DNA of 64,000 nt from Epiperipatus broadwayi (taxonomy: Eukaryota > Onychophora > Udeonychophora > Euonychophora > Peripatidae), in the NCBI GenBank assembly GCA_028023455.1, contig JAQFVV010006306.1, positions 2,631,001-2,695,000 on the forward strand. Direction: 5' to 3'. Under the pieces are notes generated by a model. That model saw nothing but the letters and a program-made list of their open reading frames with translations. It had not been told where the DNA came from and ran no database searches. A program made the translations under genes and the position numbers. Positions within the stretch are counted from its first letter, which is position 1. Every line of letters begins with the position of its first letter. Shown piece after piece: positions 10,371 through 21,600 of this stretch.

Positions 10371-12239
10371 TTTATTTTTGTAAATAATTAACGCCAAATA
10401 TTTTATAAATTTGTATGTATAATAACAATAATAATCATCATCAGCATCATCTGGTTTTATAATTTTAAAATACTCTTCTTGAATCAGGTAATAACCTTGA
10501 TTACCATATATATATAAATATATTAAAATCACATTAAAACAAGCATGTTTAACATATAGTATTTTAGCAAACAAATCTAATTTTTTTTTTTAAACAATAA
10601 AAATCATATTATGAATATAACCAAGTAATAATTTCTTAAATCTATAGAAGAGACATAATTTACAGTTAAATAAAGAGGAGGGATTTTTTAATAATAAATT
10701 ATTTTTTCTAAACAGCTTAACATCTTTTAATGTTAGAATGGCACCAAGAATACAGATTTTGATAGAAATGTATACGTTTTTTATCTGTGCACTATGAATA
10801 ATGATAACTTCTACAAAATCCAAACTGGAAATGTTGAAAAAATAATGTGTCTAAAAATAGGTGAATGTAGAAGGGCAATAATCAGTGAAAACAGCCAACT
10901 CATTGATAATAATTGAAAGAGCACCAATATTAAAGAGGAAAGAATAGATGTATTTAAAGTAGTAGATCGTGCATGTACCAATGGGCATATGTTCAGTTGA
11001 GAAAAAACAAGAACATTGGATAAAAAGGAAAAAAATTAAAGAAAGTAATTTTAAAGAAACTGCCCACGTGGAAATGACAACCCATATAATTACCTAGTTG
11101 GACAATTCATAATGTTTGGAAACCACTAATTCACCTTATCCTTAACAAATGGAAAAATCATGACTCTCATAGGTAAATATATCAAATTTCTATAACTGTT
11201 GCCATTGATAGAATAACTTATTCATGAATCTAAAAGTCCCACGTTTGATTTCTATTTCGTACTATCACTCGATCAGCCCAGAAAGACATGAAGAGAAGAG
11301 GAAAATAATGCCACTTGAAAGGTGCTATTTACTACCCTATGTGTTATTATAACAATTGATTATATTTCAAAGTTTAAAATAAAGTTTGCATTTTTCTAAA
11401 GCTATTAAACAATTCTAAATGATACAAAACAAATAGTCCAATGTATAATTACGAGAAAAATTCCATCGTCACATACCTTCAGCAACTAATAGAATATATT
11501 CAGTTTGTACATTATTTTCGAGTGCGGAGATTTAATTGAACATATGCATGGATTTCAATAGGCAAAGCATAAATACCTATAGAGAGGAATGGATCAGTTT
11601 ATGCAATGTGAGATCTCATTTTTAATAGTAAAATTATTTATTTTAATAGTTCTCTTACACGTAGGGAGTTTGTGTATGTGTATATAATAAGTAACAAGTC
11701 TCTATATATGTGTCTGTATTACATAAAACCATTTTGTATGTTTATATAATAAGGAAATGAAGTGAACAAAGTAATTTATTATAATTAGTAAAATCTTTGT
11801 CATATTTTTTTTATCAGTTAGTTACTTCTGGTGATCTTACTCTTTAAAGTTTCTTGAAGGTAAAATGATTTTTACAAAGTTGTTTGCTCACTAATTTCAT
11901 TGGTATTTTAAGTTAGTACCATATCAGTTATTTTTTTCTTTTAGTAAGTGAGTGAAGAGTGGGACCATATGGTGGAGAGACATGTAGTCTGCAACTTTTT
12001 CAGCAGAATCAAGATTATATTTGTTTTGCTTTCTCATTACTAAATCTGTTACAGATTTAACCCCTTTTTCAAGCCATTTAATATTGAAGACATATTAAAT
12101 AATTTAATTATTATTTTTAAATATATTCCTGTGTAATAATTAGTATTATTATTTATAAAAGTTATGCGCCTACTTTTATTGATAATATAGTTAAGATACC
12201 AAATATAGTAATAATATTTATTATTACCATTTAATATAA
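10371..12239. other. AT-rich non-coding DNA with one SINE fragment
   Basis: Apart from the tRNA-derived fragment at about 11208-11345 listed separately, no gene or repeat is recognised. Short minus-strand frames at 10287-10823 and 12049-12306 are low-complexity AT translations. Confidence 0.4.
11208..11345 (+). repeat. tRNA-derived SINE fragment (same family as 53.37 kb)
   Basis: ATGAATCTAAAAGTCCCACG-TTTGATTTC resembles the 3' half of a tRNA head with its B box. The shared tail follows (GTACTATCACTCGATCAGCC, AGAAGAGGAAAATAATGCC). The better copy at 53.37 kb has the A box GGCTCAGTTGGTTAGAGC. The 5' part is missing or decayed here. Confidence 0.6.
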
Positions 12240-12334
12240 AGGGTATTTGAGCACAGACTTTCACACCACCCACCACTCTCCACTCTATCTCATAACACTG
12301 ATACACTTGAACACATATATGTCGAAAAGATAAA

Positions 12335-12391
12335 TAATCACCAATATACGTATTTCATGCTAAACCAGCAATCATCAGTTGGTCCAGATTA
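12335..12391 (-). ncRNA. Type I hammerhead ribozyme (family B, intact-looking)
   Basis: This copy matches the family consensus on the minus strand: TAATC, bulge TGG, ACCAA, CTGATGA (12372-12378), stem II TGCT/AGCA, GAAA, stem III ATA-CG-TAT, cleavage base A, TTGGT, GATTA. Both stem I helices (ACCAA/TTGGT and TAATC/GATTA) are perfect. The 3-base bulge sits where type I ribozymes place the loop that contacts loop II. Confidence 0.9.
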
Positions 12392-12585
12392 CCATCTCTT
12401 CACATATATGCTATATGTGCTCAGATATATATTAAGATAGCCAATCTTCATACTTTAATGGACAGGCTTCAATCTACTCCTCACTCCAACTCTTCAACCG
12501 TCCATCCAATTGAAAATCTGATGATGGAACGCTCAAAGGCCACCTTGAGGCCGAGATTCTTGTCACACCTATGTTGACCTAAGGT

Positions 12586-12642
12586 CAATCTGGACCAATT
12601 GATGATTGCTAGTTTAGCATGAAATACGTATATTGGTGATTT
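12586..12642 (+). ncRNA. Hammerhead ribozyme with C3 change (family B)
   Basis: All helices are as in the left arm, including GAAATACGTATA and TTGGTGATT, but the core reads TTGATGA. The C3 to U change is expected to kill activity. Confidence 0.7.
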
Positions 12643-13214
12643 TTTATCTTTTTGACATATATGTGTTCAAGTGTATCAGTGTTATGAGATAGAGTGGAGA
12701 GTGGTGTGAAAGTCTGTGCTCATATACCCTATATATATTACATATATAGACACAGGTATATAATAAGCCTGTGTTTCAGTTATTTCCATTTAATTATATA
12801 TATCAAATAACTTTTAATTATACTACTTATAATCACGAAAGCATAGAATAATTCTTTACCAACTATATTTAGATTATCACCATTCTAAATTATAATAAAT
12901 TCAAACTTCTATTTTGTAAGCAATTTTTGATCAACCGATTTGGTATCACAAAAATATATTCAATGACGACAATTGTCCTAGAGTATACATCAATGAAAAA
13001 ATTAAATTGTTAAAATATTGGTCAAAATGTGGTTATCTGAATGCTATGTAAATACTTATGATATGTATTGACTTTTCACTGCGAATGATATAGAACCAAA
13101 TTACGATTCTAATTAATAAAAATTTATATGAAAAACAAAAATAGTGACATCCTTTTATGCCAAGATACTTATCCATCAGCCAGACTAAGAGAGAAAAAAA
13201 AGTCAGAGTATAAT

Positions 13215-13304
13215 GTCCATAATATATTTTTATAAAGAAGACTAGTCCATAATATATTTTTATAAAGAAGACTAGTCCATAATATATTTTTATAAAGAAG
13301 ACTA
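13215..13304. repeat. Tandem triplication, 30-bp unit
   Basis: Three identical copies of a 30-bp unit beginning GTCCATAATATATTTTTATA lie head to tail. Perfect identity implies a recent minisatellite expansion or an assembly duplication. Confidence 0.9.
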
Positions 13305-13374
13305 AACCTATTTTTAAGATGTGTGAAAATTTTAATTGTGTATATCTAAAAGGGGAAAAGTTGTTGTTCTATAC

Positions 13375-13841
13375 CAGGGCTGGGAAATTGTTTTGGCTCG
13401 GGGGCCACAGAGGTTGGCAGAGGGACACTTTGCGGAAGCGAAGGTTAGGGAGGGTCGCACCTTTTTTTCATGACACAGTAAACACACTGCTTTATTCCCT
13501 GTATTACCAAAGAAATATTTGTTTGTCCATTCTTCATTAATCACACGACATTCATCACTAATTTTACATTTTTTCAGAGAGTTCATGGTTTCACTAAAGT
13601 TGGAAATGTATACATTTGCTAATGCAAAGACAAAATTGAAATTAACCAGATCAACTGGAAAAGCACTGCAAATTGTATCTACACTGCACGTGTATCCTAG
13701 TGGAAAATATGAGATGAATCTTTGGTCCACACGAGAAGGAAATCTCAGTTTGAGGCGGATTTTTCTGATTATCTTGGCGGGCCGCATAAAAACTCTTAGC
13801 GGGCTGCATGTGGCCCTCGAGCCACTATTTGCCCACCCCTG
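13375..13841 (-). mobile_element. Non-autonomous hAT (Buster-like) transposon
   Basis: The 467-bp element has ends CAGGGCTGGGAAATTG and CTATTTGCCCACCCCTG, the CAGGGGTGGGCAA type of hAT terminus. It is flanked by a perfect 8-bp duplication TTCTATAC (13367-13374 and 13842-13849). On the minus strand a frame retains the start of a hAT transposase: MNSLKKCKISDECRVINEEW, TNKYFFG and KAVCLLCHEK, the first half of a BED-type zinc finger (C-x2-C). The sequence then jumps to the other terminus, so the rest of the transposase is deleted. Confidence 0.85.
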
Positions 13842-14030
13842 TTCTATACCATAAGTTCAGTTTCAACTTAACTGAAAAAAATATACAACAGTTTTTACTA
13901 TTATATCAGATAAGACTGAGCAAAGTCATGAAACTACAATAATGATAATGTTTTTGTTTTTTTAAAATAAAGAAATGCTCATCTCTAAAACTATGTGAAT
14001 ATTTTGTAACTGTCTAATATCCTACAGTAA

Positions 14031-14169
14031 AAAATATTATCACTCTAATCAAGCATTGGTGGTCGAGAGGTCAGTGATAGCTGCTTTTACAAGTAGTTGT
14101 CCCGGGTTAGCGGGTCCACTTCCCGGCTAATGCTATGACACATGAGAAAAAAAAATATTATCACTCTAA
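14031..14169 (+). repeat. tRNA-derived SINE with target-site duplication
   Basis: The roughly 100-bp insert (14049-14151) has a tRNA-like head: an acceptor-like pairing of AGCATTG with TAATGCT, an A-box region GGTGGTCGAGAGG, a B-box region GGGTCCACTTCCC, then the tail ATGACACATGAG-poly(A). The 18-bp flanks AAAATATTATCACTCTAA are identical at 14031-14048 and 14152-14169. This is clear LINE-type retrotransposition. Confidence 0.9.
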
Positions 14170-16132
14170 ACTGATAGTTTATTTTCATTGCAAATCTAAA
14201 TAGAAAAATATATGAAAACAAATAAACACACATCATTACATCCCGCAAGGCCTGCATTAAAAAGGGAATATACCACTTATAAGAATCTCAACGTTCCTGG
14301 CCTTCTCCATTTGGAAAATTAGATGTAAACTAATTCCTAGACAATCACAAAATAACACTAACAACTACTAATGAACTTTATTAATGAAATCAAAAAGAAG
14401 GACAAATCAATAGTGCCAAGGAAGTTTTTAGGGTCACATGGGAGTTATTTCATTTACCAGATGCCAGTAAACTTGTTTTATAATCTTATCTCTGGATTGG
14501 CTGAAGATATAGATGTAAGAACTAATAATATAGATATCAGATACTTATATTGTAAACATTTATAAACACTGAGTAAAATGTAAAACCTTAGAATAATAAA
14601 AGTAATCTTTTAATAAAATAAAATAAAATATGTAGCAACTTTTAAAGTAGCATTACTATTATTATATCAGTCTACAGTCTGGACTATAAAAAGAAAATCA
14701 TATGGCGAGATTATAACAATAGAAATGTAATTTTTAATAAAGAAATTTTAATGTATCTGTAAGTTAATGGATAATTACCAATTAAGCATAATATCTGCAA
14801 ACTAATAAAAAGCAAAATGCAATTTCTACACTATAAGTTGATTTTCAAGAACAAATGTAACAGAAAAAATAGGGTGACAATTTTTAATAGTCTAGATAGA
14901 GCATATATTTCATACCTATTATAGATTGAACACTTCAGTTTACATTATTTAAAATGTTTGCTTTTTATATTCTAAACTGCTTAGTTAATTTTAATATTTT
15001 TATTTTTCCAGCGATGCTTCATACTAGAAACATTATAAAGTAATTAAAAATCAGTCTCCTAGAGTTAATTGTTACTATTTATTACTAAAGTTTGTATGAG
15101 GTACCCCTTATTTTTCACAGTCATAATATTTGAAATCAATTCTTATTTATTTTTATTATTAAAGTTATTAGTAAAACTATCATATGCATATAGAACTGAA
15201 CAAGTAGTTGCTTGAAAAATCGTGTGACAATAGAACAACAAAATAATAATTTAAGTTGCGCTCCATTAATTGTTAGTTATTCATCATTTTACTGTTGGTT
15301 TTCAACTAAGTTTAAAAAAAATCATTTTAGTCATTGAATGCAACTATTGTGCTCAATCTGCAATGTCGTGAGCTCAAATATCACATGACCAACTTGGCAG
15401 CTAATCATGGGATTCATTGTTAATATGTCATGTGTATTGTGTCAATACATCACTATTCATGGATATACCGATGAAGAATGGAAAAGTCAAATTCATCCAA
15501 CATTGTAGGAAAGAGTGTGGTCACACTCTCAGATGAGATCCAAAGGGAATTTTCTTATCGTTCAACTGCTGGTCTCTCTATACATAAATCATTTAACTAA
15601 CATTCAGCTTAGCTCACAAAAGCAATTGATAAACCTTTGATTAAAAGTATTTAATTCATAACTAATTAAATAGGAAATCCTTTCATGAGTGGTAGAACAA
15701 TAAATTGTATAAAATATAAACTTACCGTTAAACTAACAACTTTATTACTCCTATCTATTTAACAGGGTTATGTAATGCAAATATCACTTATTTAAGATTG
15801 TCAGAACTAAGTTTAAGTCCCTTCTGCGTCATGTTATTGTACACAACGTACTACCATGGCTAAATAAACAATAGAGGCAATTGCGGCAATAATGTCGAAT
15901 GGAGTGATCAAAAAATGTTTTTTATATATATAAAAAAACAATTTAATAGTTTCCAAGATGTATTTACAAAGAACAACGAAACAAATTGTTTATAATTTGG
16001 CGCTATTTAATTGCAGTATAACAATAAGCAACAACATTAATTTTAATTAAAATGACGGTAACGAAATTATAAATCATCACTCATTTGGCTTTAGAATGAT
16101 TTGTCCCATACATTATCAGTAACAAAACATAT
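14170..16132. other. AT-rich non-coding DNA
   Basis: No gene is supported. The segment around 15330-15610 has slightly higher GC and more complex sequence, but no ends, RNA or coding similarity are visible. Confidence 0.4.
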
Positions 16133-16264
16133 CATATAATCACAGTTTCTTATGCTTGCTCATCTGTTATTAAAACAGGCAAAACTCTCTATACAGTAGT
16201 GCCACTCAGTGCAAGCCAGAGTAATCAATGAATGCCAGAAGGATTGTGCATAAAATCCCTCTCT

Positions 16265-16323
16265 GCTCATCCAATATCCCCAGATTAGTTTCTGGCTTAT
16301 GGCCTTCGTCATCAAGGAGATTT
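16265..16323 (-). ncRNA. Decayed hammerhead ribozyme (family A)
   Basis: Minus strand: stem II, GAAACTAATC and TGGGGATATTGG are present, but the core reads ATGACGA, so C3 is lost. The copy is presumed inactive. Confidence 0.7.
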
Positions 16324-16728
16324 GGATCTGAGAGCACTGCACCTAGATCTTAGGATCTAATGCAACCCTCCAGCAGCCACCTTTTATCTCTACTTAACTA
16401 CAAAACTATGAGAATAAACTTGAAAACGCAATAATATTTTCAATCCAAGGTCATTAGCTTGTATAGTCATATAGGTCTGAACTCAATTCAGCACCCATAT
16501 ATTTTGGTGTCTTTGGGGTATTAATAACCATAGCCACCACTATCCTATTAGGCAGGATTGATGTTAAATCACTGAGTTCAGACCTATATGATTATATAAG
16601 CTAATGAGCTTGGATTGAAAATATTACTGTTTTCAATTTTATTCTCATAGTTTTGTAGTTAAGTACAGATAAAAGATGGCTGCTGGAGGGTTGCATTAGA
16701 TCATACGATCTAGGTGCAGTGCTCTCAG

Positions 16729-16787
16729 GTCCAAGGCTCCTCACTGACGAAGGCCACAAGCCAGAAACTAGTCTGGGGATATTGGAT
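16729..16787 (+). ncRNA. Type I hammerhead ribozyme (family A, intact-looking)
   Basis: GTCCAA, loop, TCCTCA, CTGACGA (16744-16750), GGC-CACAA-GCC, GAAA, AC-TA-GT, GTC with cleavage predicted after 16773, TGGGGA, TTGGAT. All invariant residues and both stem I helices are present, with G-U wobbles in stem I. Confidence 0.9.
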
Positions 16788-17556
16788 GAGTAGGCATTAG
16801 ATAGGGATTTTATGCACAAGCCTTTTGGCATCTATTGATTACTCTGATTGGCACAGGGTGACACTACTGTATGGAGAGTTTTGCCTGTTTTAATAACAAA
16901 GCATATCAATAAGACAATACTGAATTTGAGTTCTTTTAGAAAAATTATTAAAATGAAGGATTATTAATAATAAGTATTATTAGTAAACTATAAATCGTAA
17001 AATATTTTCTTCCTATTCAGAAAATTTAAAATTAAGCAATATGTTTAAAAGTTTGTCACTATCCTTGTGTAACACAACATACCTATGTATATGCTAGAAT
17101 GTTATCAAAATATTAATAATTGAGAATAGGATAATGATGTATAGCATTTACTCAATCTTATATTTCAAATGTATGCAAAACGTTATTGCTTATTTAATAT
17201 TTCTATTAAGAGATATGCTGGATTTCACTAATGTATTGTTTGTTATAACAGTCAAAATCTTAATATGTAATAGATCCCAAACATCAGAAGTTTATTACAA
17301 GTATTCTAAATACATTATTCCTCAAATATCAAAGGAGCATCGAAGAGTATATCTTAATTTAGGTGCTGCTAATGTATGGCTACTCAACTTCAAATCCAAA
17401 ATATTAAATTAGATGGATAATGTCATAATGTGATATTTAATAATTACAATATACTAGAGGGAAATTCACATGTCAGGAAGGTATATCTTGACAAATAACA
17501 AAGAGAACCCTATATTCCTAATACAAGAATTATTTTTAATATTATATATACTATAT

Positions 17557-18057
17557 CAGGGGTGGGCAATTGTTTTGGGTCAGGGGCCACTTTGTGGAAG
17601 TGGAGGTTAGCCGAGGGTCGCATCAGGGGCCACTTTGTGGAAGTGAAGGTTAGTGGAGGGCCGTATTATTTTTTCATGACACAATAAACACACTGCTTTA
17701 TTCCCTCTATTACCAAAGGAATATTTGTTTGTCCATTCTTCATTAAACACACGACATTCATAATTGATTTTATGTTTTTTCGGAGGGTTCATGGTTTCAC
17801 TAAAATTGGAAATTTATATATTTACTGTTGCAAAGACAAAATTGAAATTAACCAGATCAACCGGAAAAGCACTGTGCATCGTATCTACACTACGCATGTG
17901 TATTGACATGGCCATCTTAGTGGAAAATATGAGACAAATCTTTGGTCGCACACAGGAAGGAAATCTCAGCTCAAAGCAGATTTTTTTGACTGTCTTGGTG
18001 GGCCACATAAAAATTCTTAGCGTATGTGGCCCACGGGCCACTATTTTCCCACCCCTG
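17557..18057 (-). mobile_element. Non-autonomous hAT (Buster-like) transposon
   Basis: The 501-bp element has ends CAGGGGTGGGCAATTG and CTATTTTCCCACCCCTG and a perfect 8-bp duplication TACTATAT (17549-17556 and 18058-18065). The minus strand holds the transposase start MNPPKKHKINYECRVFNEEW, TNKYSFG and KAVCLLCHEK, then the deletion junction. A 46-bp segment containing GGGGCCACTTTGTGGAAGTG is partly duplicated near the left end (about 17582-17660). Sister copies lie at 13.4 and 63.1 kb. Confidence 0.88.
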
Positions 18058-18065
18058 TACTATAT

Positions 18066-18715
18066 GCATAGTTGTTACTAAAATGGCAGCCAAAGAGGAA
18101 ATTCATGACAAACTCATGGTATGGTTAAAATGGATTAATATAATTGAATTAACTTTAAATGATCCACTTTTCATCCAAAATTTGAGAACTTAAAAATATT
18201 TATAAGATTTAATATCATACTTTTAACCTAAAATTCAAATTTATCACACATTAAAATTTATTTACTTCTTCTTATACTCTTCAAATTATTTCATTTCACT
18301 GCAGTTGGATTTATTCATCCAAATATGAAATAATCAATTGATTTGAATTTTGAAGTAGTGACACCTTAATGAAAATAATAATAATTGAAATATATTGGCT
18401 GGTTACCAATGTTTAACATCTAATAAAAATTATGGACTGTGCTTTCATTCTTTCTTTTGGGAATTTAAATCATGCCCAAAATAATATTGTACAAGTAAAA
18501 TATATATACATCTTAGAAAGTATAAGAATGAAATTAATATTACTTTACTTACAATGGACTGCTTTCAGATATATGAAACCATTGGACTCTTATTATAATA
18601 AAAATGATAGCCAAATGAATGTGTTATTACTACTAATGAACTAATGTTTTATAGCCATTGTCTTAAAAATACCAGGACTTCCACTCTTTTTCCTACTACA
18701 AGTTTTGATTCTAAT
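18066..18715. other. AT-rich non-coding DNA
   Basis: No gene or repeat is supported. A 70-codon frame at 18432-18644 has no recognisable similarity. Confidence 0.4.
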
Positions 18716-19196
18716 TTTAATAACAGGCACTAAACTCTCTATACAGTTGCATCACTTAGTGCAAGCCAGAGTAATCAGCGGATGCAAGAAGGCTTGTGCA
18801 TAAAATTCCTATCTAGTGCCTACTCATCCAACATTCCCAAACTAGTTTCTAGCTTGTGGCTTTCATCAGTGAGGAGTCTAGGATCTGAGAGTGCTGCACT
18901 TAGATCTTAGGATCTAATGCAACACTTCAGCAGCCAACTTTTACCCTATTAGCTAACTATATAGCTTTGAGTCCAAAATGAAAACACAATAAAGTTTTCA
19001 ATTGAAGCTCATTAGCGTGTACAATAGTGTAGATCTGAACCCAGTTCCATATTTTTGGTGTCTTGGATTCTTTAATAACCACAGTTACTATAATCCTATT
19101 GGTCAGGATTGGTATTAAACTATTAAACCTCACATGATCATCATTCTTTATGCTTGTGTAAGCATAAAGAATAGTGATCATGTGATGTTTAGCGGT
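18716..19196. mobile_element. Family A element, right arm mostly deleted
   Basis: The left arm and centre are complete (AACAGGCACTAAACTCTCTA through GGTCAGGATTGGTATTAAAC). Of the right arm, only the terminal 50 bp is left, facing its partner in a tight hairpin at about 19130-19195 (TGATCATCATTCTTTATGCT and inverse). Confidence 0.8.
18826..18884 (-). ncRNA. Type I hammerhead ribozyme (family A, covariant stem II)
   Basis: Minus strand: TCCTCA, CTGATGA (18863-18869), stem II AGC-CACAA-GCT, GAAA, AC-TA-GT, cleavage base T, TGGGAATGTTGGAT. Compared with sister copies, stem II has changed GGC/GCC to AGC/GCT on both strands, so pairing is kept. Confidence 0.85.
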
Positions 19197-19518
19197 TTAA
19201 TGATAAACAATGAAATATGTATATAATTATAGTATAGCAACTGCTACGTGAATTATACTAAAGTCTTCTTCCTGTTTAAGGCAACGTCACATTGCAAATA
19301 ATACTTTTAGGATAGTGACTTATTTTATGACACATTTTAAGAATAAGATATTAGGTAATAATCTGCCCAAATGCCACAAATATAGGTAAAATACAGGTGG
19401 AAAACTACGCATTTTATATACAAGTGGACGATTCAAGTAGAATAAGTAGTTTAATAACAACATAATTTACAAGCATAGTTTTCTTTAGTAATTTTTAATC
19501 AGAACATAATCAGCCTTC

Positions 19519-19927
19519 AGCACGTGCTGTTTACTTAGGTTACTAACTCTGATAGTATAGTGAGTATGTAGGACACTCTCAATGGACATAAAAATTACAA
19601 AAATTATATCTTCATGCTCTCATTCCAAAATGCTTTAGATTGGCCTATATAATTGCATTTAAGTGTAAAGATGGGTTTGAGAGTGTCCTGCATATTCACA
19701 ACATCGATGAGCGCTGGTCACTTGCGTTACTAACTCACCGATGTTACAGTGAGTATGCAGGACACTAAATGGACATAAAAAGTAAAAAGATTAAATCTTC
19801 ATGCCCTCATTCCAAAATGCTTTAGATTGGCCTATATAATTGCATTTAAGTGTAAAGATGGGTTTGAGAGTGTCTGCTTACTCACTATAACATCGGTAAG
19901 TTAGTAACATGAGTAAACAGTGCATGT
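19519..19927. repeat. Foldback element enclosing a direct repeat
   Basis: Terminal inverted arms (left GCTGTTTACTTAGGTTACTA, AGTGAGTATGTAGGACACTC; right the inverse) enclose two direct copies of a block of about 140 bp with CATTCCAAAATGCTTTAGAT and TAAGTGTAAAGATGGGTTTG (about 19560-19690 and 19750-19878). There is no coding sequence and no ribozyme core. Confidence 0.7.
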
Positions 19928-20087
19928 CGAAAACTGACTACCTTCTGATTAAGAATTAATTGGCAGTTTAATAAATATAATAACAGTCCATTCAACATTC
20001 CTAAGCCATTCAAATAATTTTGCAAGTCGAATATTTTTGTTTTTTTTTGTAGAAGTGGTTGAAAAATAATTAATAAAACAGTCAAAA

Positions 20088-20150
20088 TTCTGTGATTGGT
20101 AGTCAAGGGTTGGTGGCCTAGTGGTTAGCATAACTGCCTTTCTGTGATTG
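20088..20150 (+). repeat. Retroinserted 5' tRNA-half-like fragment
   Basis: A 41-bp insert (20099-20139) containing GGTTGGTGGCCTAGTGGTTA-GCATAACTGCC looks like the 5' half of a tRNA or SINE head. It covers the acceptor 5' strand and the D arm with A box and stops near the anticodon. It is flanked by the perfect 11-bp repeat TTCTGTGATTG (20088-20098 and 20140-20150). The usual SINE tail is absent. Confidence 0.7.
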
Positions 20151-20904
20151 ATAACTGAGCAAAGAGTTAATACTTTTAAACAGAGTAGAAAATGATGAGT
20201 GAAATTAGTTAATAAAGTTAAATTAGTTTACCGATATTTTCCAAGATATTTTCCAAAATATATGGAGTGAAGTTTGAAGATAAATATTGTAAATAAACGT
20301 TTCATTTTTTATATTTACTTAATAAATGACCATAAAGATGCAATGCAACGTAACAGGATATCATAGCAAATTTAATAATTAACATTGCAAATATAATCAT
20401 GTAATTGTCATTTAATTTTCTTCAAACATAAATTACTCTTAAAATTGGAAAACCGAAAGTTAGAAAAAATATTTTATAGACAAGTAAAATAATTAAATAT
20501 AATATGAGCAAACAGTTTAAACTTTGTGGCTAATTGTTCTAAAGCTTCGTGTGCTCGTGCGTGTTAGCGCATTTTATATTTTAAATATAATATATAAATG
20601 CCATGATATATAACAATGTCATTCGTAGTGACTCATTTATTTCAGTTCTAAATCATGCTTTAATTTAACATAAATAAATGGTTGCCTTTGAAAATAACGT
20701 TTTTGATTAGAATGCATAATAAATATTTAATTACATTTTTATTTATAACTGTCAAACTCACTCCACTCACAACTTTGACACCATCCACCTCAGATAAATC
20801 CAATAATGATTATTACTAATCATTTACTAGAGATTATCTTTAGCACAGATATAAACTTTAAAACTCAATTAAAGATTAATATATCTAATTTTTTAAAAAT
20901 TAAG

Positions 20905-20950
20905 CACTCATCAATTGGTTCAGGTCATCATCTTTCATATATATTATATA
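20905..20950 (-). ncRNA. Decayed hammerhead ribozyme half (family C)
   Basis: Minus strand reads GAACCAA then TTGATGAGTGCTT. The downstream GAAA half is gone. Confidence 0.45.
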
Positions 20951-21519
20951 AAAATATTTTTTTATATTAAATAATTATATTTTGAATTACAAGTGTCAAA
21001 TTAAATCAACCCACATCTTTGATACCATCCACTTTAGATAAATACAGTAATGACTATTACTAATCATTTACTAAACTAGAGATTATCTCTAGTACAGATT
21101 TATATTTTAAAACTCAATTAAAGATTAATATATCTGATTTTTTAAAAATTAAGCACACACATGGAGTTATTCACATTTCTCTTTCCCACATGTAATATCT
21201 TTATAAATATATTAAATAACCTCAACACCACCACATATTTATAAAGATATTACAATTGGGAAAGAGAAATATGAATAACTTGATGCTTGTGTGCTTAATT
21301 AAAAAAATCATATATTAATCTTTAATTGAGTTTTAAAGTTTATATCTGTGCTAGAGACAATCTTGAATTTAATAAATGATTAGTAATAATCATTACTGTA
21401 TTTATCTAAAGTGGGTGGTGTCAAAGATGTGGGTTGACTTAGTTTGATACTTGTAATTAAAAAGGCAATTATTTAATATAATTTTTCATATACTAGAGAT
21501 ATATATGAGAGATGGTGAC

Positions 21520-21575
21520 CCAGACCAACTGATGAGTGCTGGTTCAGCACGAAATGCACATTTGGGGATCATTTG
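21520..21575 (+). ncRNA. Hammerhead ribozyme (family C)
   Basis: ACCAA, CTGATGA, perfect stem II GTGCT-GGTTC-AGCAC, GAAA, stem III ATG-CA-CAT, base T, then TGGGGATCA. The catalytic core and stems II and III are perfect. Stem I pairing is shortened by a base loss relative to family B. Confidence 0.75.
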
Positions 21576-21600
21576 TCTTTTATTGTATTTTTATTTATAC

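Larger units (their letters stand above)
12240..12790. mobile_element. Family B foldback element
   Basis: Left terminus TTTGAGCACAGACTTTCACA, right terminus GTGAAAGTCTGTGCTCATAT, then the outer tail TACATATATAGACACAGGTA to TGTGTTTCAGTTATTTC, which is also seen outside the copies near 39.9 and 40.5 kb. Both arms carry ribozymes. The centre includes GGCCACCTTGAGGCCGAGAT. Confidence 0.8.
16133..16905. mobile_element. Family A foldback element, both arms
   Basis: This is the fullest family A copy: a left arm, a centre (GGCAGGATTGATGTTAAATC) and an inverted right arm ending TGGAGAGTTTTGCCTGTTTT. It belongs to a second subfamily whose arm ends read CTCTATACAGTAGTGCCACT, rather than the CACTATACGTATTGCCACAC version. 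Each arm carries a ribozyme pointing outward. Confidence 0.85.
20735..21600. mobile_element. Family C foldback elements (family B relatives)
   Basis: Two direct left arms (about 20741-20950 and 20995-21200: CAACTTTGACACCATCCACC, CTAATCATTTACTAGAGATT) are followed by an inverted right arm (21200-21500). A tight hairpin around 21168-21290 joins them (AGTTATTCACATTTCTCTTT and inverse). The family shares its ribozyme core with family B but has different outer sequence. Confidence 0.7.

Noticed and set aside
12518-12524. A second CTGATGA box in the centre of family B elements (also near 10045 and 40273)
   Set aside because: It is not followed by a closable stem II and GAAA, so it does not make a hammerhead. 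It is a conserved part of the family B centre with unknown meaning.
13519-13854. 111-codon plus-strand frame, and similar frames at 17764 and 63061
   Set aside because: These are antisense to the hAT transposase start and its terminal sequences.
14049-14151. A functional tRNA gene
   Set aside because: The tRNA-like parts are imperfect, carry a SINE tail with poly(A), and are bounded by a target-site duplication. They are retroposed SINEs.
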